Shown: positions 6,553 to 15,790, counted from the first letter of the stretch. The stretch is DNA of 19,269 bases from Cellvibrionaceae bacterium (GCA_030597965.1 JAUVQU010000018.1:1-19269), one strand, 5' to 3'. The notes: generated by a model not told the origin, from the letters alone. Numbers and translations: made by a program.

Positions 6553-8793
6553 TTAACTCTCGGTAACATCCAAGTTCATGCCGGCTTTGCGCGCCAAGGC
6601 CACAAAGGTAGGAAACGAAGTCGCCACATTGGCGCAATCACGCACAACAATATCAGCCGCAGCTCTTAGTGATGCAATAGTAAACGACATGGCGATACGA
6701 TGGTCATGATGACTCTCAATCTCACCGCCACCGAATGCGGCAGACTCACCACCCACACCATTAATAATTGCTCCATCTTCTGTCGCCAGGGCATCAACAC
6801 CCAACGTCACCAAGCCATCAACCATCACCTGAATACGATCACTCTCTTTAACCCGCAGCTCTTCAGCTCCGGTAAGAATAGTTTGCCCCTCAGCACAAGC
6901 CGCAGCAATGAACAATGCAGGGAACTCGTCAATTGCTAAAGGCACCTGATCCTCTGGTATGGCAATGCCCTTCAATGGCGCATAACGCACGCGAACATCC
7001 GCTACTGTTTCACCACCCACTTCGCGCTGATTAGCCAGCGAAATATCAGCACCCATCAAACGTAAAATATTAATCACACCGTCGCGGGTTGGATTAATAC
7101 CTACGTGAGTTAAGGTTACATCCGAATTAGGCGCAATAGCCGCCGCCACCATAAAGAATGTCGCAGATGAAATATCCGATGGCACCTCTATCTTGGTTGC
7201 CTGCAACTTTCCGCCCGAGCTTAATTTTGCCGTAGCACCCTCACGCTCGACGGGATAACCAAAACCATTCAACATACGCTCAGTGTGATCACGTGTTGGC
7301 GCAGGCTCTGTTACCAGAGTTTCACCCTCAGCGTATAAACCCGCCAGCAACACACAGGATTTCACCTGCGCACTGGCCATCGGCATAGTGTAGTTAATTG
7401 CCTGCAGAGACTGCCCACCCTTAATTTTTACCGGCGGACGACCACCCTCAGCCGTTTCAACCGCAGCACCCATTTCACGCAATGGATTGGCCACACGATT
7501 CATAGGTCGCTTTGACAGTGACTCATCTCCTGTCAACTCACTATCGAAGGCCTGCCCGGCCAATAAGCCTGCCAAAAGACGCATTGAGGTACCTGAGTTA
7601 CCGACATACAAAGGCCCCGGCGGGGCCTGCAAACCATGCAAACCCACACCATGAATCTTTACATAGCCTTCATCCGGCCCCTCAATGACCACCCCCATAT
7701 CGCGGAAAGCCTGCAGGGTCGCCAGTGCATCCTCACCCTCAAGAAAGCCTTCCACTTCAGTAATGCCTTCAGCTAAGGCGCCCAACATAATGGAGCGGTG
7801 AGAAATTGATTTATCACCCGGAACACGCAGCTCCCCAGTGACCGTTTTGCTAGGTTTAGCGATATAACTAATTAATTTATCTGGCATGGAGCTACTACTG
7901 TAAGCCTGCTTGGTTAACATTTTAGTGAAGTGGTCGCGGGCAGCTTTAGCGCGAGTAAAAACACCCAGCATATGCTCGCCATCCGAAGCCTCAATGGCAT
8001 CGCGCAATCGTGATAAGTTATCCGTAAACAAATCCAATGAGGACAAAACACTGTCCCTATTAGCCTGCATAATGTCGTGCCACATGATTGGGTCACTGGA
8101 CGCAATACGCGTAAAATCCCTAAAACCACCCGCGGCATAGCGGAAGATATTTTCGTTCTCAGAGTCGTGCGCTAAGGTATCAACAAGAGAGTAAGCAATC
8201 AGGTGCGGCAAGTGACTGGTTGCTGCCAACACTTCATCATGCTCAGCAACCGGCATAATCAAAACCTCGGCACCAACAGCACGCCAAAGGTCAGTAACTA
8301 AACTTTGATGTTCCGCACCCGTCTCATCGGTCGGCGTTAAAATAACGCGATGCTGCTTGTATAGATCGGGGTCTGAAGCTTCAACACCACTGCGCTCAGA
8401 GCCCGCGATAGGATGCCCCGCCACAAACTGAGCAGGCAGCTCACCATAAACTCGACGCACCGACTCAATAACAGAGCCTTTAACACTGGCACCGTCGGTT
8501 ATGGTTACATCGGCCGATAATGAATCCCTACAAATGACCAACTGCTTTTCAACACTCAGCGTTGGCACTGAGATGAACACCACATCACCAGCACCCAGCT
8601 CTTGAGCGATATCCGCCAGCTGTAAATAAGCTCGATCGACAATACCTAAACGTACAGCGTCTTCGCAGGTTTTCTGGCGACGAGCAATACCAATGACTTC
8701 CCTGCAAGCACCCGCCTGCTTAGCAGCAGCCGCAAGGCTGCCACCAATCAAACCGATTCCAATGACAACAAGACGATTAATAGGAACGTTCAA
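6553..8793 (-). CDS. tyrA-aroA: Bifunctional prephenate dehydrogenase / EPSP synthase
   Basis: The 746-residue fusion joins two enzymes of aromatic amino acid synthesis. Residues 1-295 are TyrA: NAD-binding GIGLIGGS (12-19), HPIAGSE (127-133) and SHLPH (193-197), converting prephenate to hydroxyphenylpyruvate. Residues about 310-746 are AroA, which joins PEP to shikimate 3-phosphate: GDKSISHRS (326-334), GNSGTSMRLL (398-407), RPMNRVANPLREMG (429-442), DEFPALFIAA (622-631), KESDR (649-653) and DHRIAM (697-702). This fusion is known from pseudomonads and relatives. The start is TTG at 8793 (an ATT one codon earlier is the only other option; stops lie just beyond). GAGAAA upstream serves as a weak SD. 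It follows pheA by 27 bp; hisC, which normally separates them in Pseudomonas, is absent. The RPM...REMG motif recalls class II EPSP synthases, though the glycine of NSGT is kept. Confidence 0.96.
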   Translation of the reverse strand: MNVPINRLVVIGIGLIGGSLAAAAKQAGACREVIGIARRQKTCEDAVRLGIVDRAYLQLADIAQELGAGDVVFISVPTLSVEKQLVICRDSLSADVTITDGASVKGSVIESVRRVYGELPAQFVAGHPIAGSERSGVEASDPDLYKQHRVILTPTDETGAEHQSLVTDLWRAVGAEVLIMPVAEHDEVLAATSHLPHLIAYSLVDTLAHDSENENIFRYAAGGFRDFTRIASSDPIMWHDIMQANRDSVLSSLDLFTDNLSRLRDAIEASDGEHMLGVFTRAKAARDHFTKMLTKQAYSSSSMPDKLISYIAKPSKTVTGELRVPGDKSISHRSIMLGALAEGITEVEGFLEGEDALATLQAFRDMGVVIEGPDEGYVKIHGVGLHGLQAPPGPLYVGNSGTSMRLLAGLLAGQAFDSELTGDESLSKRPMNRVANPLREMGAAVETAEGGRPPVKIKGGQSLQAINYTMPMASAQVKSCVLLAGLYAEGETLVTEPAPTRDHTERMLNGFGYPVEREGATAKLSSGGKLQATKIEVPSDISSATFFMVAAAIAPNSDVTLTHVGINPTRDGVINILRLMGADISLANQREVGGETVADVRVRYAPLKGIAIPEDQVPLAIDEFPALFIAAACAEGQTILTGAEELRVKESDRIQVMVDGLVTLGVDALATEDGAIINGVGGESAAFGGGEIESHHDHRIAMSFTIASLRAAADIVVRDCANVATSFPTFVALARKAGMNLDVTES

Positions 8794-8820
8794 AATGGTT
8801 TCTCATCAAGGCAATGATTC

Positions 8821-9942
8821 TTATAGTACCGCTTTAGGGTATGAACCAAGTATTTTTAGATCTGAAGCCAAACGACCCACTTCTTCCAGGGCCTTAGCTA
8901 CCGACTCGTTTTCGATATGGCCATTAAAATCAATAAAGAACACATAATTCCAATTACCACTACGCGATGGCCGGGTTTCCACGCGGGTCAAATCGACATG
9001 ATAGCGATGAAATACTTCTAACAGCTCATGTAACGCGCCGGGCTCATTACGCATAGCAATAACAACCGACGATTTATCGTCACCACTCGCTGAAACCTGC
9101 TCTGTTCCAATCACCAAAAATCGCGTGGAATTATCGGGCTGATCTTCAATTTTCTCAGCCAACGTAGTCAAATGGTACTTGTCCGCCGCCATCTCACCCG
9201 CAATAGCCGCCGCATTCCACTCACCTTTAATACGGCGCGCTGCTTCAGCATTACTACTCACCGGAACTCGCTCAGCATTAGGGTAGTGAGAATCCAGCCA
9301 CTTACGGCACTGAGCCAGAGACTGAGAATGGGAATAAATGCGCGTAATAGAATCCGTTTTAGTGACATCCGACACGAGCAAATGATGGTGAATTCGCAAT
9401 TCCACTTCACCACAAATCTTCAAGCCTGAGCCAATAAAATTATCGAGGGTATGATTAACAACACCTTCCGTTGAGTTTTCCACTGGCACCACACCATACT
9501 GTGTTGCACCCGCCTCAACCTCACGAAAGACTTCATCAATCGCAGACATAGGCACACTTACCGCCGAGTGGCCAAAATGCTTCAGTGCAGCCTGCTCCGT
9601 AAAAGTGCCCTCTGGGCCTAGAAAGGCGACTTTAATCGGCTGTTCCAGCGCCAAACAGGCCGACATGATTTCACGAAACAGACGGGCCATTTCTTCATCA
9701 TCTAACGGTCCTTTATTACGCTCCATGGCTTTGCGCAACACCTGCGCTTCACGCTCTGGACGGTAATAGACAATCTCACCATCGGTGTTTGCCTTTTTAA
9801 CCGTTGCCACCTGTTGCGCACAACTGGCCCGCTCACTGATTAAGCGAGCGATTTCACCATCAATCTGATCGATCTGTACACGTAAAGCGTCTAGTGCAGC
9901 TTTCTCTTCTACAGATTGTTCTGTCTTATTTTGCTCGGACAT
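8821..9942 (-). CDS. pheA: Bifunctional chorismate mutase / prephenate dehydratase (P-protein)
   Basis: The 373-residue product carries three parts in order. Residues about 15-100 are an AroQ chorismate mutase helix bundle (ALRVQIDQIDGEIARLISERAS, then YRPEREAQVL). Residues about 103-275 are prephenate dehydratase (VAFLGPEGTFTEQAALKHFG, GVVPVENSTEGVVNHTLDNF, and the TRFLVIG catalytic motif). The C-terminal ACT domain (about 285-365) has the GALHELL and ETRPSR segments that bind phenylalanine for feedback inhibition. It makes phenylpyruvate from chorismate. ATG at 9942 is well placed 19 bp after the gyrA stop, with a modest GAG SD. In Pseudomonas serC lies between gyrA and pheA; here it is missing, so pheA may be co-transcribed with gyrA. 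No leader-peptide attenuator was seen. Confidence 0.96.
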   Translation of the reverse strand: MSEQNKTEQSVEEKAALDALRVQIDQIDGEIARLISERASCAQQVATVKKANTDGEIVYYRPEREAQVLRKAMERNKGPLDDEEMARLFREIMSACLALEQPIKVAFLGPEGTFTEQAALKHFGHSAVSVPMSAIDEVFREVEAGATQYGVVPVENSTEGVVNHTLDNFIGSGLKICGEVELRIHHHLLVSDVTKTDSITRIYSHSQSLAQCRKWLDSHYPNAERVPVSSNAEAARRIKGEWNAAAIAGEMAADKYHLTTLAEKIEDQPDNSTRFLVIGTEQVSASGDDKSSVVIAMRNEPGALHELLEVFHRYHVDLTRVETRPSRSGNWNYVFFIDFNGHIENESVAKALEEVGRLASDLKILGSYPKAVL

Positions 9943-9961
9943 TATTCACTCGCTGCCAAAT

Positions 9962-12553
9962 TTATTCTTCAGCTTCGCCTTCGCTATCACTTGCCACACT
10001 TTCATCAGAGGGATTCTCATCAGAAGAGTTCTCTTTAATAGACTCAACGCCGACAAGATTTTCACCCTCTTTCAAGCGAATCACACGGACACCCTGAGTA
10101 TTTCGGCTCAGCACTGAGACTTCATCGACACGCGTACGAACCAAAGTACCCTGATCCGAAATCAACATAATTTCTTCACCATCGAATACCTGAACAGCAC
10201 CCACTAAGGCACCATTTCGCTCACTCATCTGCATAGCGATAACGCCTTGATTACCGCGACCCTTGGTTGGGAAATCCTCAACATTAGTGCGCTTACCGTA
10301 ACCGTTTTCACTCACGGTCATCACATTGCCGCCCTCTTGAGGAATAACCATGGAAATTACTTTGTGATCTTCAGTGATACGGATACCACGAACACCACGA
10401 GAGGTGCGACCCATTGCTCGTACATCAGACTCTTTAAATCGTGCAGCCTTGCCACTCGAAGCAAACAAAATGACATCACAATCACCATCGGTAATGGCTG
10501 TGTTCACCAGACTGTCGCCTTCATCTAATTCAATGGCTCGCAAACCAACACTGCGCTGACGGGCAAACTGGGATAAAACCGTCTTCTTAACCGTACCGCG
10601 CTCGGTCGACATGAAAATATAATGTTCATCATCATATTCTTTTACCGGCAGTATGGAGGTAACGCGCTCACCCTCATCCAGCGGTAATAAATTCACCATC
10701 GGGCGACCGCGTGATTGACGACCCGCCACAGGGATCTGATACACCTTCAACCAATACACTTTACCGGCATTGGTAAAGCACAAGATCGTATCGTGCGTGC
10801 TGGCAATCAATAGATGCTCAACAAAGTCTTTATCCTTCACTGAGGTCGCCGCTTTACCCATACCGCCCCGACGCTGCGCTTGGTAAGCATCCAACGGCTG
10901 GGTCTTGGCGTAACCACCGTGAGAAATGGTGACAACACGATCTTCTTCTGTGATCAAATCTTCAATGGTGAGATCCAACTGCGAGCTTTGAATATCGGTA
11001 CGACGTTCGTCGCCATAATTTTCAACAACCTCTTTCAGCTCATCACGAATAATCTGCATCAAGCGCGTCGAACTACCCAAAATCTCTAAAAACTCGGCAA
11101 TTTGCTCAAGCTTATCGGTGTATTCAGCTAATAATTTATCGTGCTCCATTCCCGTTAAGCGATGCAGACGCAATTCCAGAATGGCCTGTGCTTGTGCCGG
11201 CGATAAATAATAAGCGTTATCGCGTATACCAAAAGACGCATCCAAACCTTCTGGGCGACATGCACCTTCGCCGGCACGCTCAAGAAACTGACTGATATCA
11301 CCGGTAGGCCAACCTTTAGCAATCAACGCCTCTTTGGCTTCCGCAGGCGACGGACTGGCTTTGATCAACTCAATCACCGGATCAATATTGGCAATGGCTA
11401 CCGCCAAACCTTCCAGGATATGGCCACGCTCACGAGCTTTACGCAACAAATAAACCGTACGACGAGTCACCACCTCACGGCGATGCAGAACAAAATACTC
11501 GATCATCTGCTTAAGGTTTAAAATTTTAGGCTGACCATCCACCAACGCAACCACGTTAATGCCAAATACACTTTGCAATTGAGTCTGGGCAAACAGGTTA
11601 TTCAGAACCACCTCACCCACTTCATTGCGTTTAAGCTCAATCACCACGCGCAAACCGTCTTTATCGGACTCGTCACGCAGCTCAGAAATACCTTCAATCT
11701 TCTTATCTTTAACCAGTTCGGCGATTTTTTCGATCAAACGGGCTTTGTTCAACTGGTATGGAATTTCAGTAATGATAATGGTTTCTTTGTTGGTCTTATC
11801 ATCTCGCTCAATATTGGCTTTCGCTCGAACATAAATACGACCACGACCGGTACGGTAGGCCTGCACAATACCCGCACGACCATTAATAATACCGCCGGTG
11901 GGGAAATCTGGGCCGGGGATAATTTCCATCAACTCATCGATTGTGATGTCTTCATTGTCGATATAAGCCAAACAACCTTTCACCACTTCCGTCAGGTTGT
12001 GCGGGGGAATATTCGTCGCCATACCAACGGCAATACCGGAAGAGCCATTCACCAGCAGGTTAGGGACACGCGTCGGCATCACCGCAGGGATATGCTCAGT
12101 GCCATCGTAGTTGGGCACAAAATCAACGGTTTCTTTATCGAGATCGGCCAATAAGTCGTGGGCAATTTTCTGCATGCGGATTTCGGTGTATCGCATCGCA
12201 GCAGCGCTATCACCATCCACAGAACCAAAGTTACCTTGACCATCAACCAGCATGTAGCGGAGAGAGAACGGCTGCGCCATACGTACAATGGTCTCGTAAA
12301 CAGCCGAGTCACCGTGCGGGTGATATTTACCGATTACGTCACCCACCACACGGGCCGATTTCTTATAAGCTTTATTCCAGTCGTTATTGAGGACGCTCAT
12401 CGCAAACAATACGCGGCGATGCACAGGCTTTAAGCCGTCTCGCACGTCTGGCAGCGCACGACCAACGATCACACTCATGGCGTAATCTAAATAGGACTGC
12501 TTTAACTCGTCTTCGATATTTACAGGAAGGATTTCTTTTGCGATGTCACCCAT
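9962..12553 (-). CDS. gyrA: DNA gyrase subunit A
   Basis: The 863-residue subunit cuts and rejoins DNA in the A2B2 gyrase that introduces negative supercoils. The N-terminal winged-helix domain includes catalytic Tyr122 in AAAMRYTE. The quinolone-determining region reads GDSAVYETIVRMAQ, with Ser83 and Glu87 (E. coli numbering coincides). The C-terminal wrapping domain carries the GyrA box QRRGGMG near residue 560, followed by beta-pinwheel repeats and an acidic, serine-rich tail. The start at 12553 (MGDIAKEILPVNIEDELKQSY) agrees with the family. Ser83 is the susceptible residue; Glu at 87 is a natural variant also known in Acinetobacter, so I see no resistance allele. It is the first gene of the minus-strand block and is preceded by a structured leader. 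Confidence 0.98.
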   Translation of the reverse strand: MGDIAKEILPVNIEDELKQSYLDYAMSVIVGRALPDVRDGLKPVHRRVLFAMSVLNNDWNKAYKKSARVVGDVIGKYHPHGDSAVYETIVRMAQPFSLRYMLVDGQGNFGSVDGDSAAAMRYTEIRMQKIAHDLLADLDKETVDFVPNYDGTEHIPAVMPTRVPNLLVNGSSGIAVGMATNIPPHNLTEVVKGCLAYIDNEDITIDELMEIIPGPDFPTGGIINGRAGIVQAYRTGRGRIYVRAKANIERDDKTNKETIIITEIPYQLNKARLIEKIAELVKDKKIEGISELRDESDKDGLRVVIELKRNEVGEVVLNNLFAQTQLQSVFGINVVALVDGQPKILNLKQMIEYFVLHRREVVTRRTVYLLRKARERGHILEGLAVAIANIDPVIELIKASPSPAEAKEALIAKGWPTGDISQFLERAGEGACRPEGLDASFGIRDNAYYLSPAQAQAILELRLHRLTGMEHDKLLAEYTDKLEQIAEFLEILGSSTRLMQIIRDELKEVVENYGDERRTDIQSSQLDLTIEDLITEEDRVVTISHGGYAKTQPLDAYQAQRRGGMGKAATSVKDKDFVEHLLIASTHDTILCFTNAGKVYWLKVYQIPVAGRQSRGRPMVNLLPLDEGERVTSILPVKEYDDEHYIFMSTERGTVKKTVLSQFARQRSVGLRAIELDEGDSLVNTAITDGDCDVILFASSGKAARFKESDVRAMGRTSRGVRGIRITEDHKVISMVIPQEGGNVMTVSENGYGKRTNVEDFPTKGRGNQGVIAMQMSERNGALVGAVQVFDGEEIMLISDQGTLVRTRVDEVSVLSRNTQGVRVIRLKEGENLVGVESIKENSSDENPSDESVASDSEGEAEE

Positions 12554-13004
12554 AAAGCCGGTATTCCCTAATTATCTCGAGGCCCTGGCACGAAAGATAT
12601 TTCGCTTTCAGGAAAGGCCTCTATTATTATTAATTGCAATGGCCACTATGCGCCTTTTAAAAACTAAAAAGACGCTTAAAAGGAGCCTTGTTAATCGCGC
12701 ATTGTCAGTGAGTTTCGTCAGCTCGACTCGCCCACTTTTTCTACGTCAATTAAAGCGGATAATCCTATCACAAAAGCCAGCGTAAAGCGTACTAAACTAC
12801 CCCCTAAAACAGCCCTTATACCAAGCCCTAAACCAAGTACTTTGAAGCCTGCTTATTCAACCAAACTCAGGTTATACTCCCCACCACAAAAAAGCGCATA
12901 ACAAGCACTTTTGTCGAGCGATTATTGACCGCATAGGGCAAATATAAACCAAGACAGGCAGGCTCAATGACCACACACCAGCATGCCCCACAGGAATTCA
13001 TAAC
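12554..13004. other. Divergent intergenic region between gyrA and the MTA deaminase gene
   Basis: These 451 bp hold no credible gene. Both divergent genes must be transcribed from here. For the plus-strand gene a TATACT at 12873-12878 is the best -10 candidate, but its -35 is poor. For gyrA, AT-rich TAATAATAATAG just upstream of the leader stem-loop could provide a -10; I cannot assign it firmly. A short direct similarity of AAAAGACGCTTAAAAGG with the preceding GCGCCTTTTAAAAAC gives weak dyad symmetry near 12651-12682. Confidence 0.5.
12579..12621 (-). promoter_or_regulatory. Nested stem-loop in the gyrA 5' leader
   Basis: On the minus strand GAGGC/GCCTC outer arms, CCTG/CAGG middle arms and CGAAA/TTTCG inner arms (loop TATC) nest in one 43-nt element that ends 26 bases before the gyrA ATG. 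It is not followed by a T-run, so it is not a terminator. It could modulate gyrA translation or mRNA stability, or mark a protein-binding site. The structure is visible; a function is inference. Confidence 0.45.
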
Positions 13005-14333
13005 ATGAGCCGCCAAATCATCGACTTGCTGATTACTGCCCGCTGGACTATTCCCGTCATTCCAGAAAATACCGTATTGGAAGACTGCGCCCTCGCCGTA
13101 AATCAGGGAAAAATAATAGGTGTTGTTCCGCAATCAGAGGCCGAGAAACGTTACCAAGCCAAAGAGCAGGTCGTTTTGGATAATCACATTCTGATACCCG
13201 GCCTCATCAACGCCCACGGGCATGCCGCTATGAGCCTCTTCAAAGGCTATGCCGATGACTACCCGCTGCAAACCTGGCTTGAAGAACATATTTGGCCAGC
13301 AGAGGGGAAATGGGTATCACCTGAGTTTGTGCAAGATGGTAGCGAACTGGCCATTGCCGAGATGATCCGCTCCGGCACGACCTGCTTCGCAGACATGTAC
13401 TTTTTCCCCGAAGAAACAGCCAAAGCAGCACTAAACACCGGCATGCGTTGCCAGCTGTACTTCCCTATATTAGATTTTCCAAGCGCCTGGGCTCAAGACG
13501 CAAACGATTACATCAACAAAGGATTAGCTCTTCACGACAACTATCGCTCCAATGAAAGCATCACCATAGGCTTTGGTCCCCACGCCCCCTATACGGTTTC
13601 TGACGAACCCCTAAAGCGCATCGCTGTACTGGCAGAAGAACTACAGGCCCCCATACAAATCCACCTGCATGAAACCACCAAAGAAGTGAACGATGCGGTA
13701 GCTGAAAGTGGACTGCGCCCCATCGACAGACTCAATCAACTGGGGCTGTTATCACCACTGACTCAATGTGTACACATGACCGAAGCCAACAACAGCGACA
13801 TTGAACTCTTATCAACAACAGGTGCGCATGTCATTCACTGCCCGGAATCCAACCTTAAATTAGCCAGCGGCTTCTGCCCCGTAAAAAAGTTACAGGATGC
13901 TGGTGTCAATGTAGCGCTGGGTACCGACGGCGCTGCCAGCAATAACGATTTAGATCTATTGGGGGAAATGCGCACAGCTTCATTACTGGCCAAGGGTGTT
14001 AGCCAGGACGCCAGCACCCTGAATGCCCACCAAACTCTTGCTTTGGCCACCATCAATGGGGCAAAAGCCCTTGGACAAGAAGATAAAATAGGCAGTCTGG
14101 AAATTGGAAAGGCCGCCGACATAACCGCCATCTCAATAGACAGCCTTGAGGCAACACCCTTATTCAACCCTGCCTCTTACCTGGCCTATAGTCAGTGCAG
14201 CCATCAGGTCAGCCATGTTTGGACTAATGGTAAGATACTACTCAAAGACCGGCAGCTACAGACCATTGACGAGCAGGCATTACGCGAAAAAGCGCAAACC
14301 TGGGCGAAGCGAATCAAAGCATCGGGAACATAG
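13005..14333 (+). CDS. mtaD: 5'-methylthioadenosine / S-adenosylhomocysteine deaminase (TRZ/ATZ amidohydrolase)
   Basis: The 442-residue cytosolic metallo-hydrolase deaminates MTA and SAH, by-products of SAM-dependent reactions, to the inosine forms. Metal ligands typical of the amidohydrolase superfamily are seen: HGH (71-73) in INAHGHAAM, H220 and H222 in QIHLHET, H257, and D308 in GTDGAASNND. Length and motifs match the Pseudomonas aeruginosa MTA deaminase (PA3170), which occupies the same position between gyrA and ubiG. The ATG at 13005 has AGGA nine bases upstream. The close relationship of this family with chlorohydrolases and guanine deaminases means substrate is assigned by synteny as well as sequence. 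ubiG follows 81 bp later. Confidence 0.9.
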   Translation: MSRQIIDLLITARWTIPVIPENTVLEDCALAVNQGKIIGVVPQSEAEKRYQAKEQVVLDNHILIPGLINAHGHAAMSLFKGYADDYPLQTWLEEHIWPAEGKWVSPEFVQDGSELAIAEMIRSGTTCFADMYFFPEETAKAALNTGMRCQLYFPILDFPSAWAQDANDYINKGLALHDNYRSNESITIGFGPHAPYTVSDEPLKRIAVLAEELQAPIQIHLHETTKEVNDAVAESGLRPIDRLNQLGLLSPLTQCVHMTEANNSDIELLSTTGAHVIHCPESNLKLASGFCPVKKLQDAGVNVALGTDGAASNNDLDLLGEMRTASLLAKGVSQDASTLNAHQTLALATINGAKALGQEDKIGSLEIGKAADITAISIDSLEATPLFNPASYLAYSQCSHQVSHVWTNGKILLKDRQLQTIDEQALREKAQTWAKRIKASGT

Positions 14334-14414
14334 ATACAACAAATAAAAATGCCATAAAGTAAGCGCAATTAAAAATTGCACAACACACAAATCAAAAAAC
14401 CGGAACACATTATT

Positions 14415-15122
14415 ATGAGCAACGTCGATCACGCAGAAGTCGCCAAGTTTGAAGCATTGGCCAGTCGCTGGTGGGATAAAAACAGCGAATTCAAACCCCT
14501 GCACGATATCAATCCACTGCGCAGTAACTACATAGACGAACGCTCTCCAGCGGCGGGTAAGAAAATCATCGACGTAGGCTGTGGCGGCGGCATTCTGTCC
14601 GAAGCATTAGCGCAGCGAGGCGCCACCGTAACGGGTATTGACATGGGAGAAGCCCCGCTTGAAGTCGCGAAGCTGCACAGCCTGGAAAGCGGTGTAACGG
14701 TTGAGTACCGTAAAATAACCGCCGAAGACATCGCCGAAGAACAAGCTGGTCAATATGACGTTGTGACCTGCATGGAAATGCTGGAACACGTGCCCGACCC
14801 CAGCTCAGTAATTAAAGCCTGCGCCAAACTCTGCAAGCCCGGTGGAGACGTTTATTTCTCCACAATCAACCGCAACCCTAAAGCCTACGCATTTGCCGTA
14901 CTAGGCGCAGAGTACCTATTACAAATGCTTCCTAAAGGCACCCACGAATATAAAAAATTTATTCGTCCCTCCGAACTATCCAACTGGATTCGTCAGGCCA
15001 ACCTAAACCTTGAGCATATGACGGGCCTGACCTACAACCCAATCACCCAAAACTATCGCCTAAATGACGATGATGTCAGTGTGAACTACATGCTGCACAC
15101 CACCAAACCAGTTGAGATCTGA
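14415..15122 (+). CDS. ubiG: Ubiquinone biosynthesis O-methyltransferase
   Basis: The 235-residue SAM-dependent enzyme performs both O-methylations of ubiquinone synthesis and may act at the membrane surface. It begins MSNVDHAEVAKFEALASRWWD, the UbiG signature, and has the SAM-binding motif IIDVGCGGGILSEALA (about residues 52-67), the post-I acidic residue in TGIDMGEAPL and CMEMLEHVPDP. I chose the ATG at 14415 because the family starts here; the longer frame from a TTG at 14376 adds 13 unrelated residues. A GGA ten bases upstream is the only SD. The 81-bp gap after mtaD contains a small GCAATT-AAA-AATTGC hairpin without a T-run. The phosphatase gene follows after 5 bp. Confidence 0.96.
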   Translation: MSNVDHAEVAKFEALASRWWDKNSEFKPLHDINPLRSNYIDERSPAAGKKIIDVGCGGGILSEALAQRGATVTGIDMGEAPLEVAKLHSLESGVTVEYRKITAEDIAEEQAGQYDVVTCMEMLEHVPDPSSVIKACAKLCKPGGDVYFSTINRNPKAYAFAVLGAEYLLQMLPKGTHEYKKFIRPSELSNWIRQANLNLEHMTGLTYNPITQNYRLNDDDVSVNYMLHTTKPVEI

Positions 15123-15127
15123 TTTTT

Positions 15128-15790
15128 ATGGGCATTAAAGCCGTTGTCTTCGATCTTGATGGCACCCTTGTCGATACTGCACCCGACTTCATTGTGACAC
15201 TCAAAGCCCTCCTCAAAGAGGAAGGCCGTGACGCCCCTAGCGATCGGAGTATTCGCAATACCGTCTCCGAGGGAGCCCGAGCACTGGTAAGCCTCGGTTT
15301 TGATATGGATGACTCACACCCTGAATTTGAACGCCTCAGAGTGCGACTACTAGACCTCTACACCCAACACCTGGCAGACGCCTCACACACCTTTCCAGGT
15401 GTTCAAGAGTTATTGGATTGGCTGGTCGATAATGATATTGCCTGGGGTGTCGCCACCAACAAACCGGTTATATACGCAGAACCTTTGCTGAAAGCATTAA
15501 ACCTTATACCCCCACAAGATTGCCTTATCTGCCCAGACCATGTGACAGAAAGAAAACCGCATCCAGAATCAATCTATCTTGCGGCACATAAATTTGAGTG
15601 CAAACCCGAAGAAATTGTTTATGTTGGCGATCACCAGCGCGATATCGATTGCGGTAAAAATGCAGGCAGCCCAACTATTGCCGCCGCCTATGGTTACGTA
15701 GAGAATCGGCAAGAGGCGGAAGCCTGGCAGGCTGACTACACAGTTGATCATGCCAACGAAATAAGAGTGCTCATCGAGTCACTGTTATAA
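15128..15790 (+). CDS. mupP: HAD phosphatase, MupP/Gph type (N-acetylmuramic acid 6-phosphate phosphatase)
   Basis: The 220-residue protein is a HAD hydrolase with motif I FDLDGTLVDTAPD (nucleophile Asp at residue 9), motif II in VATNK, motif III Lys in ERKPHP and motif IV YVGDHQRDIDCGKNAG. Family names compete: phosphoglycolate phosphatase (Gph) and MupP. In Pseudomonas the gene directly after ubiG (PA3172, PP_1764) was shown to be MupP, which dephosphorylates MurNAc-6-phosphate in cell-wall recycling. I favour MupP on synteny. Supporting it would need the partner genes amgK and murU elsewhere. The start ATG is 5 bp after the ubiG stop, suggesting translational coupling in place of a clear SD. 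Confidence 0.85.
   Translation: MGIKAVVFDLDGTLVDTAPDFIVTLKALLKEEGRDAPSDRSIRNTVSEGARALVSLGFDMDDSHPEFERLRVRLLDLYTQHLADASHTFPGVQELLDWLVDNDIAWGVATNKPVIYAEPLLKALNLIPPQDCLICPDHVTERKPHPESIYLAAHKFECKPEEIVYVGDHQRDIDCGKNAGSPTIAAAYGYVENRQEAEAWQADYTVDHANEIRVLIESLL

Noticed and set aside
11573..12154. A 193-codon open frame on the plus strand
   Set aside because: It is wholly antisense to the well-conserved gyrA reading frame, with no start signals or recognisable motif.
12036..12320. Quinolone-resistance change in GyrA
   Set aside because: Ser83 is unchanged, and Glu87 is a natural residue in several gammaproteobacteria; no known resistance substitution is visible.
14365..14379. GCAATT-AAA-AATTGC hairpin between mtaD and ubiG as a terminator
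   Set aside because: AT-rich short stem with no following T-run; unlikely to stop transcription.
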